NCBI RefSeq assembly: GCF_002795245.1
Contig: NZ_PGVG01000010.1
Location: 124,001 to 188,000 of the forward strand
Length of the DNA stretch: 64,000 nucleotides
Source of the DNA: Bradyrhizobium forestalis
GTDB taxonomy: Bacteria > Pseudomonadota > Alphaproteobacteria > Rhizobiales > Xanthobacteraceae
Direction: 5' to 3'
The notes beneath the pieces are model-generated. The model did not search any database. It was given only the letters and a program-made list of their open reading frames with translations, and had not been told where the DNA came from. A program made the position numbers and the translations under genes. Below are positions 36,681 to 46,977 of this stretch, piece after piece; positions within the stretch are counted from its first letter, which is position 1; each line of letters starts with the position of its first letter.

Positions 36681-36995
36681 CTAGATCGCCTCTTTCAGTT
36701 CCTTCACCGGGCGGAACGCGACCTTCCTGCTGGCCTTGATGTGAATCGCTTCGCCGGTGGCAGGATTGCGGCCGGTGCGGGCGGCGCGCTTGCGGACCTG
36801 GAGGATGCCAAGACCCACGATACGGACACGGTCGCCCTTCTTGAGGTGCTTGGCGATCAGGTCGACCATGTCGGTCAGGACGGCCTCGGCGTGCTTTTTC
36901 GACAGGTCCTGACGCTCCGCGATGTCGGCGGCGAGGTGCTTGAGTGTGATGGTGGCGGGAGCGGCTGCCTTCTTCGCCGAATCCTTCTTAGCCAT
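36681..36995 (-). CDS. HU family DNA-binding protein
   Basis: A nucleoid-associated protein of 104 residues. A Lys/Ala-rich lead (MAKKDSAKKAAAPATIT) precedes the HU fold (LKHLAADIAERQDLSKKHAE), and the beta-arm has RTGRNPATGEAIHIKASRKV. The ATG at 36995 has AGGAGG four bases upstream. A seven-residue upstream extension is unlikely. Confidence 0.93.
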   Translation of the reverse strand: MAKKDSAKKAAAPATITLKHLAADIAERQDLSKKHAEAVLTDMVDLIAKHLKKGDRVRIVGLGILQVRKRAARTGRNPATGEAIHIKASRKVAFRPVKELKEAI

Positions 36996-37195
36996 GTCTG
37001 GCCTCCTCGATTCCAATGACAGGGAATCCCTGGAAAAGCCGAGAATGCGTGGGGATCCCTCTAAGTCCTTTCAGGCGTAGACGATTCGGACACGGGCTGA
37101 CTATGCCGAGAGTTCCCGCCGGACGCCTGCTTGGTTCGCGGAGCCGCGAAAGGCGTCGAGAAGTTCGGGCTAAGACTATGAGGAGATTGCCAAAA

Positions 37196-37272
<77 letters not shown>

Positions 37273-37383
37273 GTGGTTCGCTGGACGCGCGCGGAACGAG
37301 GGGGGACTTAAAGGGGGGACATGGTGAAGTCAAGGACGTTGCGCTTCCCAAGGGCGTCCCGGCTAAGCATTGCTCTGGAAAAC

Positions 37384-37407
37384 GAAAAAGGCCGCCCGGA
37401 GGCGGCC
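37384..37407 (-). terminator. Terminator of the small membrane protein gene
   Basis: A 7-bp GC stem (GGCCGCC/GGCGGCC) is followed on the minus strand by CTTTTTCG, 25 bp after the stop of the 67-residue gene. Confidence 0.75.
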
Positions 37408-37432
37408 AATGGTCAGCCCGGAGGAGGCCGTA

Positions 37433-37636
37433 TCAGCGAATCTCCGACGTCCCCGCGCTCGTCACCGCCACCGGCTTGCCGGCCTTGATCACATGGGTGG
37501 ACTGGGCGGTCTGGCTGTAATCGGCATGGGTGCGGGCTGCGATCCCGAAGCCGGCCACAACGATGCCGGCCACCAGCGCCACCACCACGATCTTCAGGTG
37601 GGTCGCACGATCAGCAGAGTGAATTGAGTGGTTCAT
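37433..37636 (-). CDS. Small single-pass membrane protein, unknown function
   Basis: A 67-residue protein. A short polar N-terminus (MNHSIHSADRATHLK) precedes one helix (IVVVALVAGIVVAGFGIAA), then a polar tail of about 30 residues. GGGAGG lies six bases before the ATG, and a good terminator follows, so it is probably a real monocistronic gene. No family is recognised. Confidence 0.65.
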   Translation of the reverse strand: MNHSIHSADRATHLKIVVVALVAGIVVAGFGIAARTHADYSQTAQSTHVIKAGKPVAVTSAGTSEIR

Positions 37637-37778
37637 CTGAGCCTCCCGACGGGCTTTGCCGCCGTCTATGGGCTCTTGTCTTAAGGACCATCTGTTTCCG
37701 GATGGTTTCGCGGGTTCCGCAAAATGGTTTCATTAATACACCCGCTTGGTTTCGCCGGGCTGGTGGCCTGAAGCGGCG

Positions 37779-39074
37779 TCAGGCGCCCGCCCGGCCAATG
37801 TCATCCCGGATCGCGCGGGCGGCCCAGATGAACAGCAGCGCGCCGAGCGTGGTCGTGACCGCGGCCGAGAGCAGGGAGTAGCGCACGGCGTCCGCGCCAT
37901 AACTTCCCTTCAACGCATCGTTGACCATGCCCACCGCGAGCGGGCCGACGCCCTGGCCGAAGCATGTCGCGGTGAGCGCGATCAGCGCGGAGGCGAGCGC
38001 CCGCATGCTCGGCTTGGCGACGGTCTGCGCGATCGCGAAGATCGGTCCGAGGTGGAAGCCGACCAGGAACGAGGTCAGCGCCAGCATGGCCACCATCATC
38101 GTAAAATCCTGCGTCAGCATGCACAGCGCGAACACCGGACCGGCGAGGCCCGAGGTGATCGCAGGCGCCCACAGCTTCCAGCGGTCATCGCGGCGGCTGA
38201 TTTGCGCCACCACGAAGCCGCCGAGCAGGGTCCCGGCCATGCCGGCCAGCCCCTTGAAGGTGCCGGCATAGGTGCCGATCTCGGCGCTCGACAGATGGTG
38301 CACGCGCGCCAGGAATGGCGGGATCCAGGCCGCGGTCGCGTAGTTCGTGTAGGTGGTGAGGCAGAAGCCGAGCAGCACGATGACGAAGCTGCGCTGCGAG
38401 GCCAGGAAGCGCAATGTCGGCTCGAGCGGCTCGGGCACGAAGCTTTCCTGCATCGCGCCACGCTTCGGCTCGGCAATCGTCAGCCACAGGATGGCCGCGA
38501 GCAGGATGCCGGGCAGGCCGGCGACATAGAACGCCATGCGCCAGCCATAGTGCTGGTTGACGTAGCCGCCGATGAAATAGCCGAGGAAGACGCCGAGGTA
38601 GGTGCCGATGGCGTAGATGCCGAGCGCGCGCGGGCGCTCGTTCTTGGCAAAGAGATCGGCGACGATCGATTGCGAGGCCGGGGAGCCCGCGGACTCGCCG
38701 ATGCCGACGCCGATGCGTGCCAGCGCCAGGGAGGTGAGGCTGGTGGCTGCGCCGCACAGCGCCGTCATGGCGCTCCAGAACGCGAAGGCGACGGCGACGA
38801 TGTTGCGCCGGTTGATGCGGTCGGCGACGCGCGCAATGGGAATGCCGAGCAGGGAGTAGAACAGCGCAAAGCCGAAGCCTGCGAGCAGGCCCATCATGGT
38901 GTCGCTGAGCGCAAACTCCTTCTTGATCGGCTCGATCAGGACATTGAAGATCGTGCGGTCGAGGAAGTTCAGCGCGTAGATGATGGTGAGCAGCCCGAGC
39001 ACGTAATAGCGCCGCGCCGAGGGCTTGGCCGCGGCGGCCGCTTGCACCGACATCTGTGACGTCACATCGACCAT
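37779..39074 (-). CDS. MFS transporter (aromatic acid/organic anion type)
   Basis: A 431-residue twelve-helix carrier. The A-motif is present as RVADRINRRN after helix 2, and the start of helix 1 reads LGLLTIIYALNFLDRTIFNVL, typical of the spinster-like and aromatic-acid symporter branches. The ATG at 39074 follows GGGGGAAG. It lies 61 bp downstream of the Rieske oxygenase gene on the same strand, so it is likely to import that enzyme's substrate. Confidence 0.88.
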   Translation of the reverse strand: MVDVTSQMSVQAAAAAKPSARRYYVLGLLTIIYALNFLDRTIFNVLIEPIKKEFALSDTMMGLLAGFGFALFYSLLGIPIARVADRINRRNIVAVAFAFWSAMTALCGAATSLTSLALARIGVGIGESAGSPASQSIVADLFAKNERPRALGIYAIGTYLGVFLGYFIGGYVNQHYGWRMAFYVAGLPGILLAAILWLTIAEPKRGAMQESFVPEPLEPTLRFLASQRSFVIVLLGFCLTTYTNYATAAWIPPFLARVHHLSSAEIGTYAGTFKGLAGMAGTLLGGFVVAQISRRDDRWKLWAPAITSGLAGPVFALCMLTQDFTMMVAMLALTSFLVGFHLGPIFAIAQTVAKPSMRALASALIALTATCFGQGVGPLAVGMVNDALKGSYGADAVRYSLLSAAVTTTLGALLFIWAARAIRDDIGRAGA

Positions 39075-39135
39075 CGCTTCCCCCAATTTGTCTTTGTTAT
39101 TGTCGTCGGTCCAGCTTTGTCAGAGCTGGCATGCT

Positions 39136-40326
39136 TCATGCGTCGCGGATGTAATTCCCCGCTTCGAATTCGACCGGCGGCGCGCTCGCGTCGAACAAGA
39201 CGCCGATCGGGTCGCGGCCGGCGGCGAGGGCGTCGAGCTGGTCGCTCAGCATGCGCCGGATCATCAGGATGCCGCGGTCGCTCTGGCCGAAATGCTCCTC
39301 CGAATGGATCGTCACCTCGCCCTGGCCGACCTGGGCCTCATAGTCGCCCGGGAATTGCTGGTGCTCTTCCTCCGTCATGTCCCACCAGAACTTGCCGTTG
39401 AACTTCGAGCGCATGCGGCTGATGTCGCCTGAGTTCTTGACGCGGCCGGCGACATAGATGCGGAAGGAGGTGTCGTCGATCGGCAGCACCCAGCCGATCG
39501 ACTCGACACGGGCGAATTGCGCAACGCGCGGGTTCGGCACCACGCGCAGCGTCGGCAGCGCCGCCTCGCTGACGCGGTAGAACACCTTGCCGTCGTGCTG
39601 CTTGCGCTCCGAGCGCACGAGGACACCGCGCGGCGATGTCTCGAACTTCACCTCCGGAATAGAAGCCATCATGTTGGTGAATTGCGGACCCGAGAACGAG
39701 CCGTGCAGCACCGGCACGTGATAGGGATCGACCACGTTCTCGAAATGCTGCAGCCAGTTGCAGGGGATGATGGCGGGGCCGCCACCGCCGATCGAGGAAT
39801 CGTCGGCTTCGACGAACTCGCCGTCGTCCATCTTTTCCAGGCATTCGTAAGCCGGCAGCACCGGGCGTTTCTCGGCCGGGCCCATATAGGCAAAGATCAG
39901 CCCGTAGCGCTCTTCGAGCGGATACCAGGGCTGGCGCACCTTGTCCTTGAACTGGCCGCCCTCGGGCTCGCAAGCCTGCTCCAGGCAGTGGCCTTCGCTG
40001 TCGAACTTCCAGCCATGATAGCAGCAGCGGATGCCATCCGCCTCGACCTTGCCATAGTAGAGCGTGGTGCCGCGATGGCAGCAACGGGCGTGCAGCAGGC
40101 CGGGACGGCCATGCTTGTCGCGAAACAGCACCAGATCCTCGCCCAGCGCGCGCACCTTTTTCGGCGTGTCGGTGGCGTCGCTGGTGAGCCCGACCGGATG
40201 CCAGTAGCGACGGAGCAGCTCGCCCATCGGCGTGCCGCGCACGACCGAGGTGAGCTCGGTGCGCGTGCGCGCCGGCTTCATCGCATAGGCCGTGCCAAGA
40301 TCGCGATCCCGCTGGGTGATCGTCAT
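39136..40326 (-). CDS. Rieske non-heme iron oxygenase, alpha subunit
   Basis: Hydroxylates or demethylates an aromatic compound. The 396-residue protein resembles phthalate 4,5-dioxygenase and vanillate demethylase-type subunits. The [2Fe-2S] ligands are Cys82/His84 and Cys101/His104, with an extra Cys beside each (CCHRG, CCYHGW). The mononuclear iron site is DPYHVPVLH (His203, His208). The ATG at 40326 has GGGAGGA upstream. No reductase or ferredoxin gene is near, so electrons must come from elsewhere. It is divergent from a MarR regulator. Confidence 0.92.
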   Translation of the reverse strand: MTITQRDRDLGTAYAMKPARTRTELTSVVRGTPMGELLRRYWHPVGLTSDATDTPKKVRALGEDLVLFRDKHGRPGLLHARCCHRGTTLYYGKVEADGIRCCYHGWKFDSEGHCLEQACEPEGGQFKDKVRQPWYPLEERYGLIFAYMGPAEKRPVLPAYECLEKMDDGEFVEADDSSIGGGGPAIIPCNWLQHFENVVDPYHVPVLHGSFSGPQFTNMMASIPEVKFETSPRGVLVRSERKQHDGKVFYRVSEAALPTLRVVPNPRVAQFARVESIGWVLPIDDTSFRIYVAGRVKNSGDISRMRSKFNGKFWWDMTEEEHQQFPGDYEAQVGQGEVTIHSEEHFGQSDRGILMIRRMLSDQLDALAAGRDPIGVLFDASAPPVEFEAGNYIRDA

Positions 40327-40396
40327 GCTGGTCCTCCCGCTGTGGGCCGTGCTGGCCGGGCCTTTTTGATGCCCCTTGCCCGGAGTGAAGGATAAT

Positions 40397-40415
40397 TCGA
40401 TGACAATGTCAACGA
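40397..40415. promoter_or_regulatory. Candidate MarR operator over a -35 box
   Basis: A 19-bp near-palindrome (TCGATGACA-A-TGTCAACGA, one mismatch in 9+9) lies between the divergent Rieske and MarR genes. On the minus strand it contains TTGACA, a perfect -35 box for the oxygenase gene, so binding would block that promoter. This is inferred from position and symmetry. Confidence 0.55.
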
Positions 40416-40511
40416 TCTTCCAAATGCCTCTTAGACGCATTCGGATGACGTCGGGGACGCCGCCATGACCCGGGCTTGGCACGCCGCGGCTTTCTTGGCA
40501 GAGGTGGAATC

Positions 40512-41027
40512 ATGAGCCAGACCGAGAGCAGGGGCGGGTCGAAATCGTCGGAAGCGGACGGGAGCGAACCGGCGGCGCCGATCACCGTGATGCTGTCGTC
40601 GCGGCTGATGGTGCTCGCCAATCTGCTCAAGCGCGGCGCCATCCTGCGCTACAAGCGTCTCACCGGGCTGAACTCGGTCGAGTTCGGTCTCGTTGCCTCG
40701 CTCGGCCGGCGGCCGCCGATGAGCGTGGCGCGGCTCGCCGAGGCCGTCGGCCAGGACAAGGGACAGATCAGCCGTGCGCTGGCAAACCTGTTGTCGCGCA
40801 AGCTGATCGCGAAAACGGCTAATCCGAGGGATAGCCGCGAGGTGCTGATCTCGCTGACCGCGACGGGTCTCGCCGCGCATGATGCGATCGTCGACGGCGC
40901 GCAGGAGCGCAACCGCCGCCTGCTGGAACATTTGAGCGAAGCCGAGCTTCATGCACTGCTGCGGCAGGTCGATCAGCTCACGGCGATTGCCGCTGAGATG
41001 CTCGAGAGCGAGAAGAATTTGCGCTGA
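40512..41027 (+). CDS. MarR family transcriptional regulator
   Basis: A 171-residue winged-helix regulator. The DNA-binding region is MSVARLAEAVGQDKGQISRALANLLSRKLIAKTANPRDSR, a classic MarR recognition helix and wing, shown here in parts: MSVARLAEAVG, then QISRALANL. The ATG at 40512 follows GAGGTGG. Divergence from the Rieske and MFS genes suggests it represses them and responds to their aromatic substrate. Confidence 0.88.
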   Translation: MSQTESRGGSKSSEADGSEPAAPITVMLSSRLMVLANLLKRGAILRYKRLTGLNSVEFGLVASLGRRPPMSVARLAEAVGQDKGQISRALANLLSRKLIAKTANPRDSREVLISLTATGLAAHDAIVDGAQERNRRLLEHLSEAELHALLRQVDQLTAIAAEMLESEKNLR

Positions 41028-41131
41028 TCTCGCTGCAGCACATGGAACTATTGGAGCGCTTCTAAGAGTCTTTCTAAGAAGCTTTCAATTAGCGAAATCG
41101 CGCACCCTCACATAAGCGTCACCGCAAGCGC

Positions 41132-43465
41132 ATGCCGTTCCGGGACAGGCGGCATGATGCATCGAACATGCAGCTTTGGGGTGGCGCGTTGAACAGTCTT
41201 GGAATGCTGCGGTCGGCCGTGTTGGCGACCGCATCCGCTTGGGTCTTGATGCCGCAGGCATCGCTCGCACAATCATCGGCGCAAGGTGGTGCGCAGAACA
41301 TTCCGTCGGTGACGGTCACGGCGCCGGAAGCACGGAGGCGCCCTGCTGCGACCCCACAGCGCCGTGCGACGCGGTCATCGGTGCAGACCGCCGACCGAAA
41401 CAAGCCGCAGCCGCGACGCGAGGTCGGCTTCGTCGAGACACCGCGCGGTCCGGTGAACGGTTACGTCGCCGGCCGCAGCTCGTCCGGCACCAAGACCAAC
41501 ACGCCGATCATGGAAACACCGCAATCGGTGTCCGTCATCGGCGCCGAGCAGATCCGCGACCAGAAGCCGAACAAGCTCGATGAGGTCCTGCGCTACACCG
41601 CCGGCGTGCGGGCAGGGACCTTCGGCGCGGACACCCGCAACGACTGGTGGCTGATCCGCGGCTTCAAGTCCGACGACATCGGACTGTTCCTCGACGGCAT
41701 GCAGCTGTTCTACACGTCCTATGCGAGCTGGAAGCTCCAGACGCCCAACATGGAGCGCGTCGAGGTGCTGCGCGGTCCCTCGGCGGTGCTCTATGGCGGA
41801 TCGAGCCCGAGCGGCATCGTCAACGTCATCAGCAAGATGCCGCCGGCCGAGCCGATCCGCTACATCGAGACCGGCGTCAACAATTTCGGCAACGCCTATA
41901 TCGGGTTTGACTTCGGCGGGCCGGTCGCAACCCAGCCCCAGGACGGCAAGCTGTTCTACCGCGTCGTCGGCCAGGTCCAGAATGGCCCCACGCAGGTCAA
42001 TTTTACGCCCGACAACAACTACTTCATCGCGCCGTCATTCACCTGGAGGCCGGATGCCGACACGACGTTCACGGTGTTGGCCTCGGCCTCGAAGCAGGAC
42101 ACCCGCGGCATCAACTTCCTGCCTTACCAGGGCACGGTGACCAGCGCGCCGTTCGGCAAGATTCCGACCAGCTTCTTCGTCGGCGATCCCAGCGTCGATA
42201 AGTTCACGCGCGAGCAGGAGATGCTCGGCTACCAGTTTGAGCGCCACCTCACTGACGACCTCACGTTCCGGCAGAACGCGCGCTTTGCCCATGTCGACGT
42301 GACCTATCGCGGCTATGTCGGCAACGGTTGGGCCGACGTCAACACGGCCACGCTCAATCGCTACAATTGGTATGCGAAGGACACCGCCAACCAGGCCAAT
42401 CTCGACAACCAGCTCGAGTATCGCTTCGACACAGGCCCGGTCAGGCACACGATGCTGTTTGGGGTCGACCTGAGAGGGTATCAGATTGACGACTACCAGC
42501 TGTTCGAAGTCGGTGCCATTCCTTCGATCAACGTATTCAATCCGGCCTACGGCTTGGGCGATATTCCGTTCGCGGCGCCCCAGTTCCAGCGCAATTTCCG
42601 CATCACGCAGAAGCAGGCCGGCACCTATGTCCAGGACCAGATGAAGCTCGGCAACTTCACGCTGGTGCTGAGCGGTCGCAACGATTGGGTCGAGACGACG
42701 CAGGCCGCCCGTGACACCGGCGCGACCGTCGCGAGCCGCGATGACAGCAGGTTCAGCGGCCGAGCCGGGTTGATCTATAATTTCGACAACGGCATCGCAC
42801 CTTACGTCTCTTACGCAACCAGCTACAATCCGATCATCGGCATCAATGCTGCAACGAACCGCCTGTTCCTGCCGGAGACCGGCCAGCAGGCCGAGATCGG
42901 CGTAAAGGTCGCGCCGAAGGGATTTGACGGCTACTTCACCGCCTCGGTCTTTGACCTGAAACGTCAAAACGTGGCCACGACCGATCCGGTCATCACCACG
43001 CTGCAGAACCAGACCGGCGAGGTGACCTCGCGCGGCATCGAGCTCGAAGCGGTGGCCAATGCCACGAAGGAGCTGAAGTTCATCGGCGCCTTCACGGCCT
43101 ATCATCTCTTCACCAGCAAGGATCTCAATCCGGCGTTGGTCGGCAAGACGCCGACCAACACGCCCGAGATGCTGGTGTCGGGCTGGGCGGACTACACCTT
43201 CAAGGATGGACCGCTGGCAGGGTTCGGCTTCGGCGGCGGCGTGCGCTATATCGGCTCGTCCTGGGCCGACCAGGCCAACACCCTCGAAGTTCCCGCGGTC
43301 GTGCTCGGCGATCTCGCGCTCCATTACGAATGGCAGAACTGGCGCACGGCCCTGAACGTGATCAACCTGACCGACAAGATCTATGTCGCGAGCTGTGCGT
43401 CAGCCACGTCCTGCTTCTACGGCGACCGCCGGCGCGTCACCGCCAGCGTCTCCTACAAATGGTGA
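41132..43465 (+). CDS. TonB-dependent siderophore receptor
   Basis: An outer-membrane receptor of up to 777 residues for ferric siderophores. A signal peptide (SAVLATASAWVLMPQASLAQ) is followed by a plug domain with NTPIMETPQSVSVIGAEQI and ERVEVLRGPSAVLYGGSSPSG, then the 22-strand barrel, ending in VTASVSYKW with an aromatic C-terminal residue. The start is unsettled: Met13 (41168) and Met25 (41204) give a tighter signal peptide. No FecI/FecR genes are near. Confidence 0.92.
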   Translation: MPFRDRRHDASNMQLWGGALNSLGMLRSAVLATASAWVLMPQASLAQSSAQGGAQNIPSVTVTAPEARRRPAATPQRRATRSSVQTADRNKPQPRREVGFVETPRGPVNGYVAGRSSSGTKTNTPIMETPQSVSVIGAEQIRDQKPNKLDEVLRYTAGVRAGTFGADTRNDWWLIRGFKSDDIGLFLDGMQLFYTSYASWKLQTPNMERVEVLRGPSAVLYGGSSPSGIVNVISKMPPAEPIRYIETGVNNFGNAYIGFDFGGPVATQPQDGKLFYRVVGQVQNGPTQVNFTPDNNYFIAPSFTWRPDADTTFTVLASASKQDTRGINFLPYQGTVTSAPFGKIPTSFFVGDPSVDKFTREQEMLGYQFERHLTDDLTFRQNARFAHVDVTYRGYVGNGWADVNTATLNRYNWYAKDTANQANLDNQLEYRFDTGPVRHTMLFGVDLRGYQIDDYQLFEVGAIPSINVFNPAYGLGDIPFAAPQFQRNFRITQKQAGTYVQDQMKLGNFTLVLSGRNDWVETTQAARDTGATVASRDDSRFSGRAGLIYNFDNGIAPYVSYATSYNPIIGINAATNRLFLPETGQQAEIGVKVAPKGFDGYFTASVFDLKRQNVATTDPVITTLQNQTGEVTSRGIELEAVANATKELKFIGAFTAYHLFTSKDLNPALVGKTPTNTPEMLVSGWADYTFKDGPLAGFGFGGGVRYIGSSWADQANTLEVPAVVLGDLALHYEWQNWRTALNVINLTDKIYVASCASATSCFYGDRRRVTASVSYKW

Positions 43466-44208
43466 GAACGGGCGAGGGCAGGGCTGTCGCGGCAGGCTCA
43501 GGGACTTGCTCTGGGACCAACTGATCGTGATGGTCGTTCGGTTCCGGCCTGGACGACCGCTGATCTGCCGTCACGATGAGCTCACGGGCTATGCCCCCCG
43601 GCCCGAAGCTCATCCGAGCGTGGCGCGAGCGACCAGCCAGCAAGTCGCCGCCGCCGCGCTCGCGGCCGGTTGGAGCTGACCGCCGACGCATTCGCCGGAC
43701 GAGCCCCGGCCCCATCGTGGCGCATGGCTCTGTGATCGTTCGCGGCTGTGGATAGGTGTGCTTTGTTGCACCTGTCCTGATCGCGGTGGCGCCCTCAATG
43801 GCTCCTTGGCTGAACTGCTCTGGGACCCCTGGCAAAAGGACCCTCGGCAAAATATGTCACGGGGGCGGCGGCAGGGAGCCTGCGCCGGTCGTTGCCGGGG
43901 CTGGACGCTCGGCGGCACCAGAAAAACCGTACATTTTGCTCGGCCAAGGCGCGGCCGATTGCTGCCTTGGCCCTGTGCCGCAATCTCAGAACTGCTGGCC
44001 TGCGAAACTGTGACTGCCCTTGCTGGGTCGGGCGATCTGCTTCATACCAGCCGCGGGGTGATTCCGGGATTTTCACCGCTCTGGGCGCGGCAAAGGGCCT
44101 GAAAAGAGCGTGTCTTGCGCCCATTGGTGCACTGCGCTAAGGCTCAGAATAATTCCAAATCGGACGAATCCGTGGCTGTCCCGAGGCTGCGGGAAAAAGG
44201 GCTCGTCA
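43466..44208. other. Long intergenic region ahead of the nuo operon
   Basis: 743 bp with no gene I can support; the open frames on both strands look random. A 12-bp direct repeat (TGCTCTGGGACC) occurs at 43507-43518 and 43816-43827. The right end should hold the nuo promoter, but no clear boxes were found. It could contain decayed mobile DNA. Confidence 0.4.
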
Positions 44209-44574
44209 ATGAGCGGTATTCTGCAGAACTATCTTCCACTCGTGGTCTTTATAGGGGTAGCGGGCCTCATCGGTCTGGTGCTGCTGATCGCGCCGTTCAT
44301 CGTGGCGTTCCAGCAGCCGGACCCGGAAAAGCTGTCGGCCTATGAGTGCGGTTTCAACGCCTTCGACGACGCCCGCATGAAGTTCGACGTCCGCTTCTAT
44401 CTGGTCGCCATCCTCTTCATCATCTTCGACCTCGAGGTGGCGTTCCTGTTTCCCTGGGCGGTGGCGTTCGGCAAGCTTGGCGCGACCGGCTTCTGGTCCA
44501 TGGTGGTGTTCCTCGCCGTGCTGACGGTCGGGTTCGCCTATGAATGGAAGAAAGGGGCACTGGAATGGGATTGA
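44209..44574 (+). CDS. nuoA: NADH-quinone oxidoreductase subunit A
   Basis: A membrane subunit of complex I at the quinone-site junction. The 121-residue protein has three helices and the conserved [12 protein letters not shown] loop and [12 protein letters not shown]. The ATG at 44209 follows GGGAAAAAGGG. It is the first gene of the nuo operon and overlaps nuoB by 10 nt. Confidence 0.97.
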   Translation: MSGILQNYLPLVVFIGVAGLIGLVLLIAPFIVAFQQPDPEKLSAYECGFNAFDDARMKFDVRFYLVAILFIIFDLEVAFLFPWAVAFGKLGATGFWSMVVFLAVLTVGFAYEWKKGALEWD

Positions 44575-45155
44575 ATCCTCCTACTCAGTCCTTGGCTCCG
44601 GTCGTCGCACCGGCCGCGAAGGGCATTCTGGATCCATCGACCGGCAAGCCGGTCGGGGCCAATGATCCGTTCTTCCTCGAGGTCAATTCCGAGCTGTCCG
44701 ACAAGGGCTTCTTCGTGGCCGCGACCGACGATCTCATCACCTGGGCGCGCACCGGCTCCTTGATGTGGATGACCTTCGGTCTCGCCTGCTGCGCGGTCGA
44801 GATGATGCAGGTGTCAATGCCGCGCTACGACGTCGAGCGCTTCGGCTTCGCCCCGCGTGCCTCGCCGCGCCAGTCCGACGTGATGATCGTCGCGGGAACC
44901 CTGACCAACAAGATGGCGCCGGCGCTGCGCAAGGTCTACGACCAGATGCCCGAGCCGCGCTACGTCATCTCGATGGGTTCCTGCGCCAATGGCGGCGGCT
45001 ACTATCACTATTCCTACTCGGTCGTGCGCGGCTGCGACCGCATCGTGCCGATCGACATCTACGTGCCGGGCTGCCCGCCCACGGCGGAAGCGCTGCTCTA
45101 CGGCGTGCTGCTGCTGCAGAAGAAGATCCGGCGCACCGGCACCATCGAACGCTAA
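44565..45155 (+). CDS. nuoB: NADH-quinone oxidoreductase subunit B
   Basis: Carries cluster N2, the last iron-sulfur centre before quinone. The 196-residue protein has the tandem CC of [11 protein letters not shown], then GSCANGGG and [14 protein letters not shown], which complete the N2 ligands. A variable 35-residue N-terminal extension precedes the core. The ATG lies inside the end of nuoA, so the two are coupled. Confidence 0.97.
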   Translation: MGLNPPTQSLAPVVAPAAKGILDPSTGKPVGANDPFFLEVNSELSDKGFFVAATDDLITWARTGSLMWMTFGLACCAVEMMQVSMPRYDVERFGFAPRASPRQSDVMIVAGTLTNKMAPALRKVYDQMPEPRYVISMGSCANGGGYYHYSYSVVRGCDRIVPIDIYVPGCPPTAEALLYGVLLLQKKIRRTGTIER

Positions 45156-45166
45156 GGTTTTACGTC

Positions 45167-45778
45167 ATGGACGACGCCAAGCTCGACGCACTGGGGCAGA
45201 CGATCGTTAGCGCGCTTCCGGGCGCCGCGACCGGTCACTCGGTGGCCTTCAACCAGCTCACCGTGGATGTCGAGGCCGCCAAGATCGTCGAGGTGGTCAA
45301 GTACCTCCGCGATGATCCGAGTTGCCGTTTCGTCAACATCACCGACATCACGGCGGTGGACTACCCGGATCGCGAGAAGCGTTTCGACGTGATCTACCAC
45401 TTCCTGTCCCCGACGCTGAACGCGCGGATCCGGCTCAAGGCGCAGGCCGACGAGACCACGCAGGTGCCGTCGCTGATCGATGTCTTCCCTGGCGCCGACT
45501 GGTTCGAGCGCGAAGCCTACGACCTCTACGGCGTGTTCTTCGTCGGTCATCCCGACATGCGCCGCATCCTCACCGATTACGGCTTCGAAGGCCATCCGCT
45601 GCGCAAGGATTTCCCGCTGACCGGCTTCGTCGAGGTCCGCTACGACGACCAGGAGAAGCGGGTGGGGTACGAGCCTGTCCGGCTCAACCAGGAATTCCGC
45701 AAGTTCGATTTCCTCTCGCCGTGGGAAGGGGCGGACTATCCGCTGCCGGGGGATGAAAAGGCGGGGCCGAAGAGCTGA
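45167..45778 (+). CDS. nuoC: NADH-quinone oxidoreductase subunit C
   Basis: A peripheral-arm subunit of 203 residues, not fused to NuoD. The family block [20 protein letters not shown] and the following [19 protein letters not shown] are intact. AAGG lies about 11 bases before the ATG. The stop lies 2 bp ahead of nuoD. Confidence 0.97.
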   Translation: MDDAKLDALGQTIVSALPGAATGHSVAFNQLTVDVEAAKIVEVVKYLRDDPSCRFVNITDITAVDYPDREKRFDVIYHFLSPTLNARIRLKAQADETTQVPSLIDVFPGADWFEREAYDLYGVFFVGHPDMRRILTDYGFEGHPLRKDFPLTGFVEVRYDDQEKRVGYEPVRLNQEFRKFDFLSPWEGADYPLPGDEKAGPKS

Positions 45779-45780
45779 TC

Positions 45781-46977
45781 ATGAACGAGCAACCGCAGAA
45801 TCTCCGTAACTTCACCATCAACTTCGGACCGCAGCATCCGGCGGCGCACGGCGTGCTGCGTCTCGTGCTGGAGCTGGACGGCGAGGTCGTCGAGCGCGTC
45901 GACCCGCATATCGGCCTGCTTCACCGCGGCACCGAAAAGCTGATCGAGCAGAAGACCTATCTCCAGGCGATCCCGTACTTCGACCGGCTCGACTACGTCG
46001 CGCCGATGAACCAGGAGCACGCCTTCTGCCTCGCCGCCGAAAGGCTGCTCGGCATCGAGGTGCCGCGCCGCGGCCAGCTGATCCGCGTGCTCTATTGCGA
46101 GATCGGCCGCATCCTCTCGCACCTGCTCAACGTCACCACGCAGGCGATGGATGTCGGCGCGCTCACCCCGCCGTTGTGGGGCTTCGAAGAGCGCGAGAAG
46201 CTGATGGTGTTCTACGAGCGCGCCTCGGGCAGCCGCATGCACGCAGCCTTCTTCCGCGTCGGCGGCGTGCATCAGGACCTGCCGCAGAAGCTGATCGACG
46301 ACATCGAGGCCTGGTGCGATCCGTTCCTCAAGGTGGTGGACGACCTCGACCGGCTGCTCACCGCCAACCGCATCTTCAAGCAGCGCAACGTCGACATCGG
46401 CGTGGTGCCGCTGAAGGAAGCCTGGGAATGGGGTTTCTCGGGCGTGATGGTGCGCGGCTCGGGCGCGGCCTGGGACCTGCGCAAGTCGCAGCCCTATGAG
46501 TGCTACGCCGAGATGGATTTCGACATTCCGATCGGCAAGAACGGCGACTGCTACGACCGCTATCTGATCCGCATGGAAGAGATGCGCCAGTCCGTGCGCA
46601 TCATGAAGCAGTGCATCCAGAAGCTGAACGCGCCTGACGGCAAGGGCCCCGTTGTCGTCGCCGACAACAAGGTCGCGCCGCCGCGCCGCGGCGAGATGAA
46701 GCGCTCGATGGAAGCGCTGATCCATCACTTCAAGCTCTACACCGAAGGCGTCCACGTGCCGCCCGGCGAAATCTACGCCGCGGTCGAGGCGCCCAAGGGC
46801 GAGTTCGGCGTCTATCTCGTCTCCGACGGTACCAACAAGCCCTACAAGTGCAAGATCCGCGCGCCGGGCTTCGCCCATCTCCAGGCGATGGATCACATCT
46901 GCCGCGGCCATCTGCTCGCCGACGTCTCGGCGATCCTCGGCTCGCTCGACATCGTGTTCGGAGAGGTCGATCGGTGA
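45781..46977 (+). CDS. nuoD: NADH-quinone oxidoreductase subunit D
   Basis: The 49-kDa-type subunit that forms most of the quinone pocket, 398 residues. [13 protein letters not shown] (quinone-pocket His), [15 protein letters not shown] and the C-terminal [11 protein letters not shown] are all present. Its TGA shares its final A with the ATG of the following FkbM methyltransferase gene. Confidence 0.98.
   Translation: MNEQPQNLRNFTINFGPQHPAAHGVLRLVLELDGEVVERVDPHIGLLHRGTEKLIEQKTYLQAIPYFDRLDYVAPMNQEHAFCLAAERLLGIEVPRRGQLIRVLYCEIGRILSHLLNVTTQAMDVGALTPPLWGFEEREKLMVFYERASGSRMHAAFFRVGGVHQDLPQKLIDDIEAWCDPFLKVVDDLDRLLTANRIFKQRNVDIGVVPLKEAWEWGFSGVMVRGSGAAWDLRKSQPYECYAEMDFDIPIGKNGDCYDRYLIRMEEMRQSVRIMKQCIQKLNAPDGKGPVVVADNKVAPPRRGEMKRSMEALIHHFKLYTEGVHVPPGEIYAAVEAPKGEFGVYLVSDGTNKPYKCKIRAPGFAHLQAMDHICRGHLLADVSAILGSLDIVFGEVDR

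Noticed and set aside
43437..43850. A 137-codon minus-strand frame overlapping the end of the TonB receptor gene
   Set aside because: No ribosome binding site, no recognisable motif, and composition like random high-GC frames.
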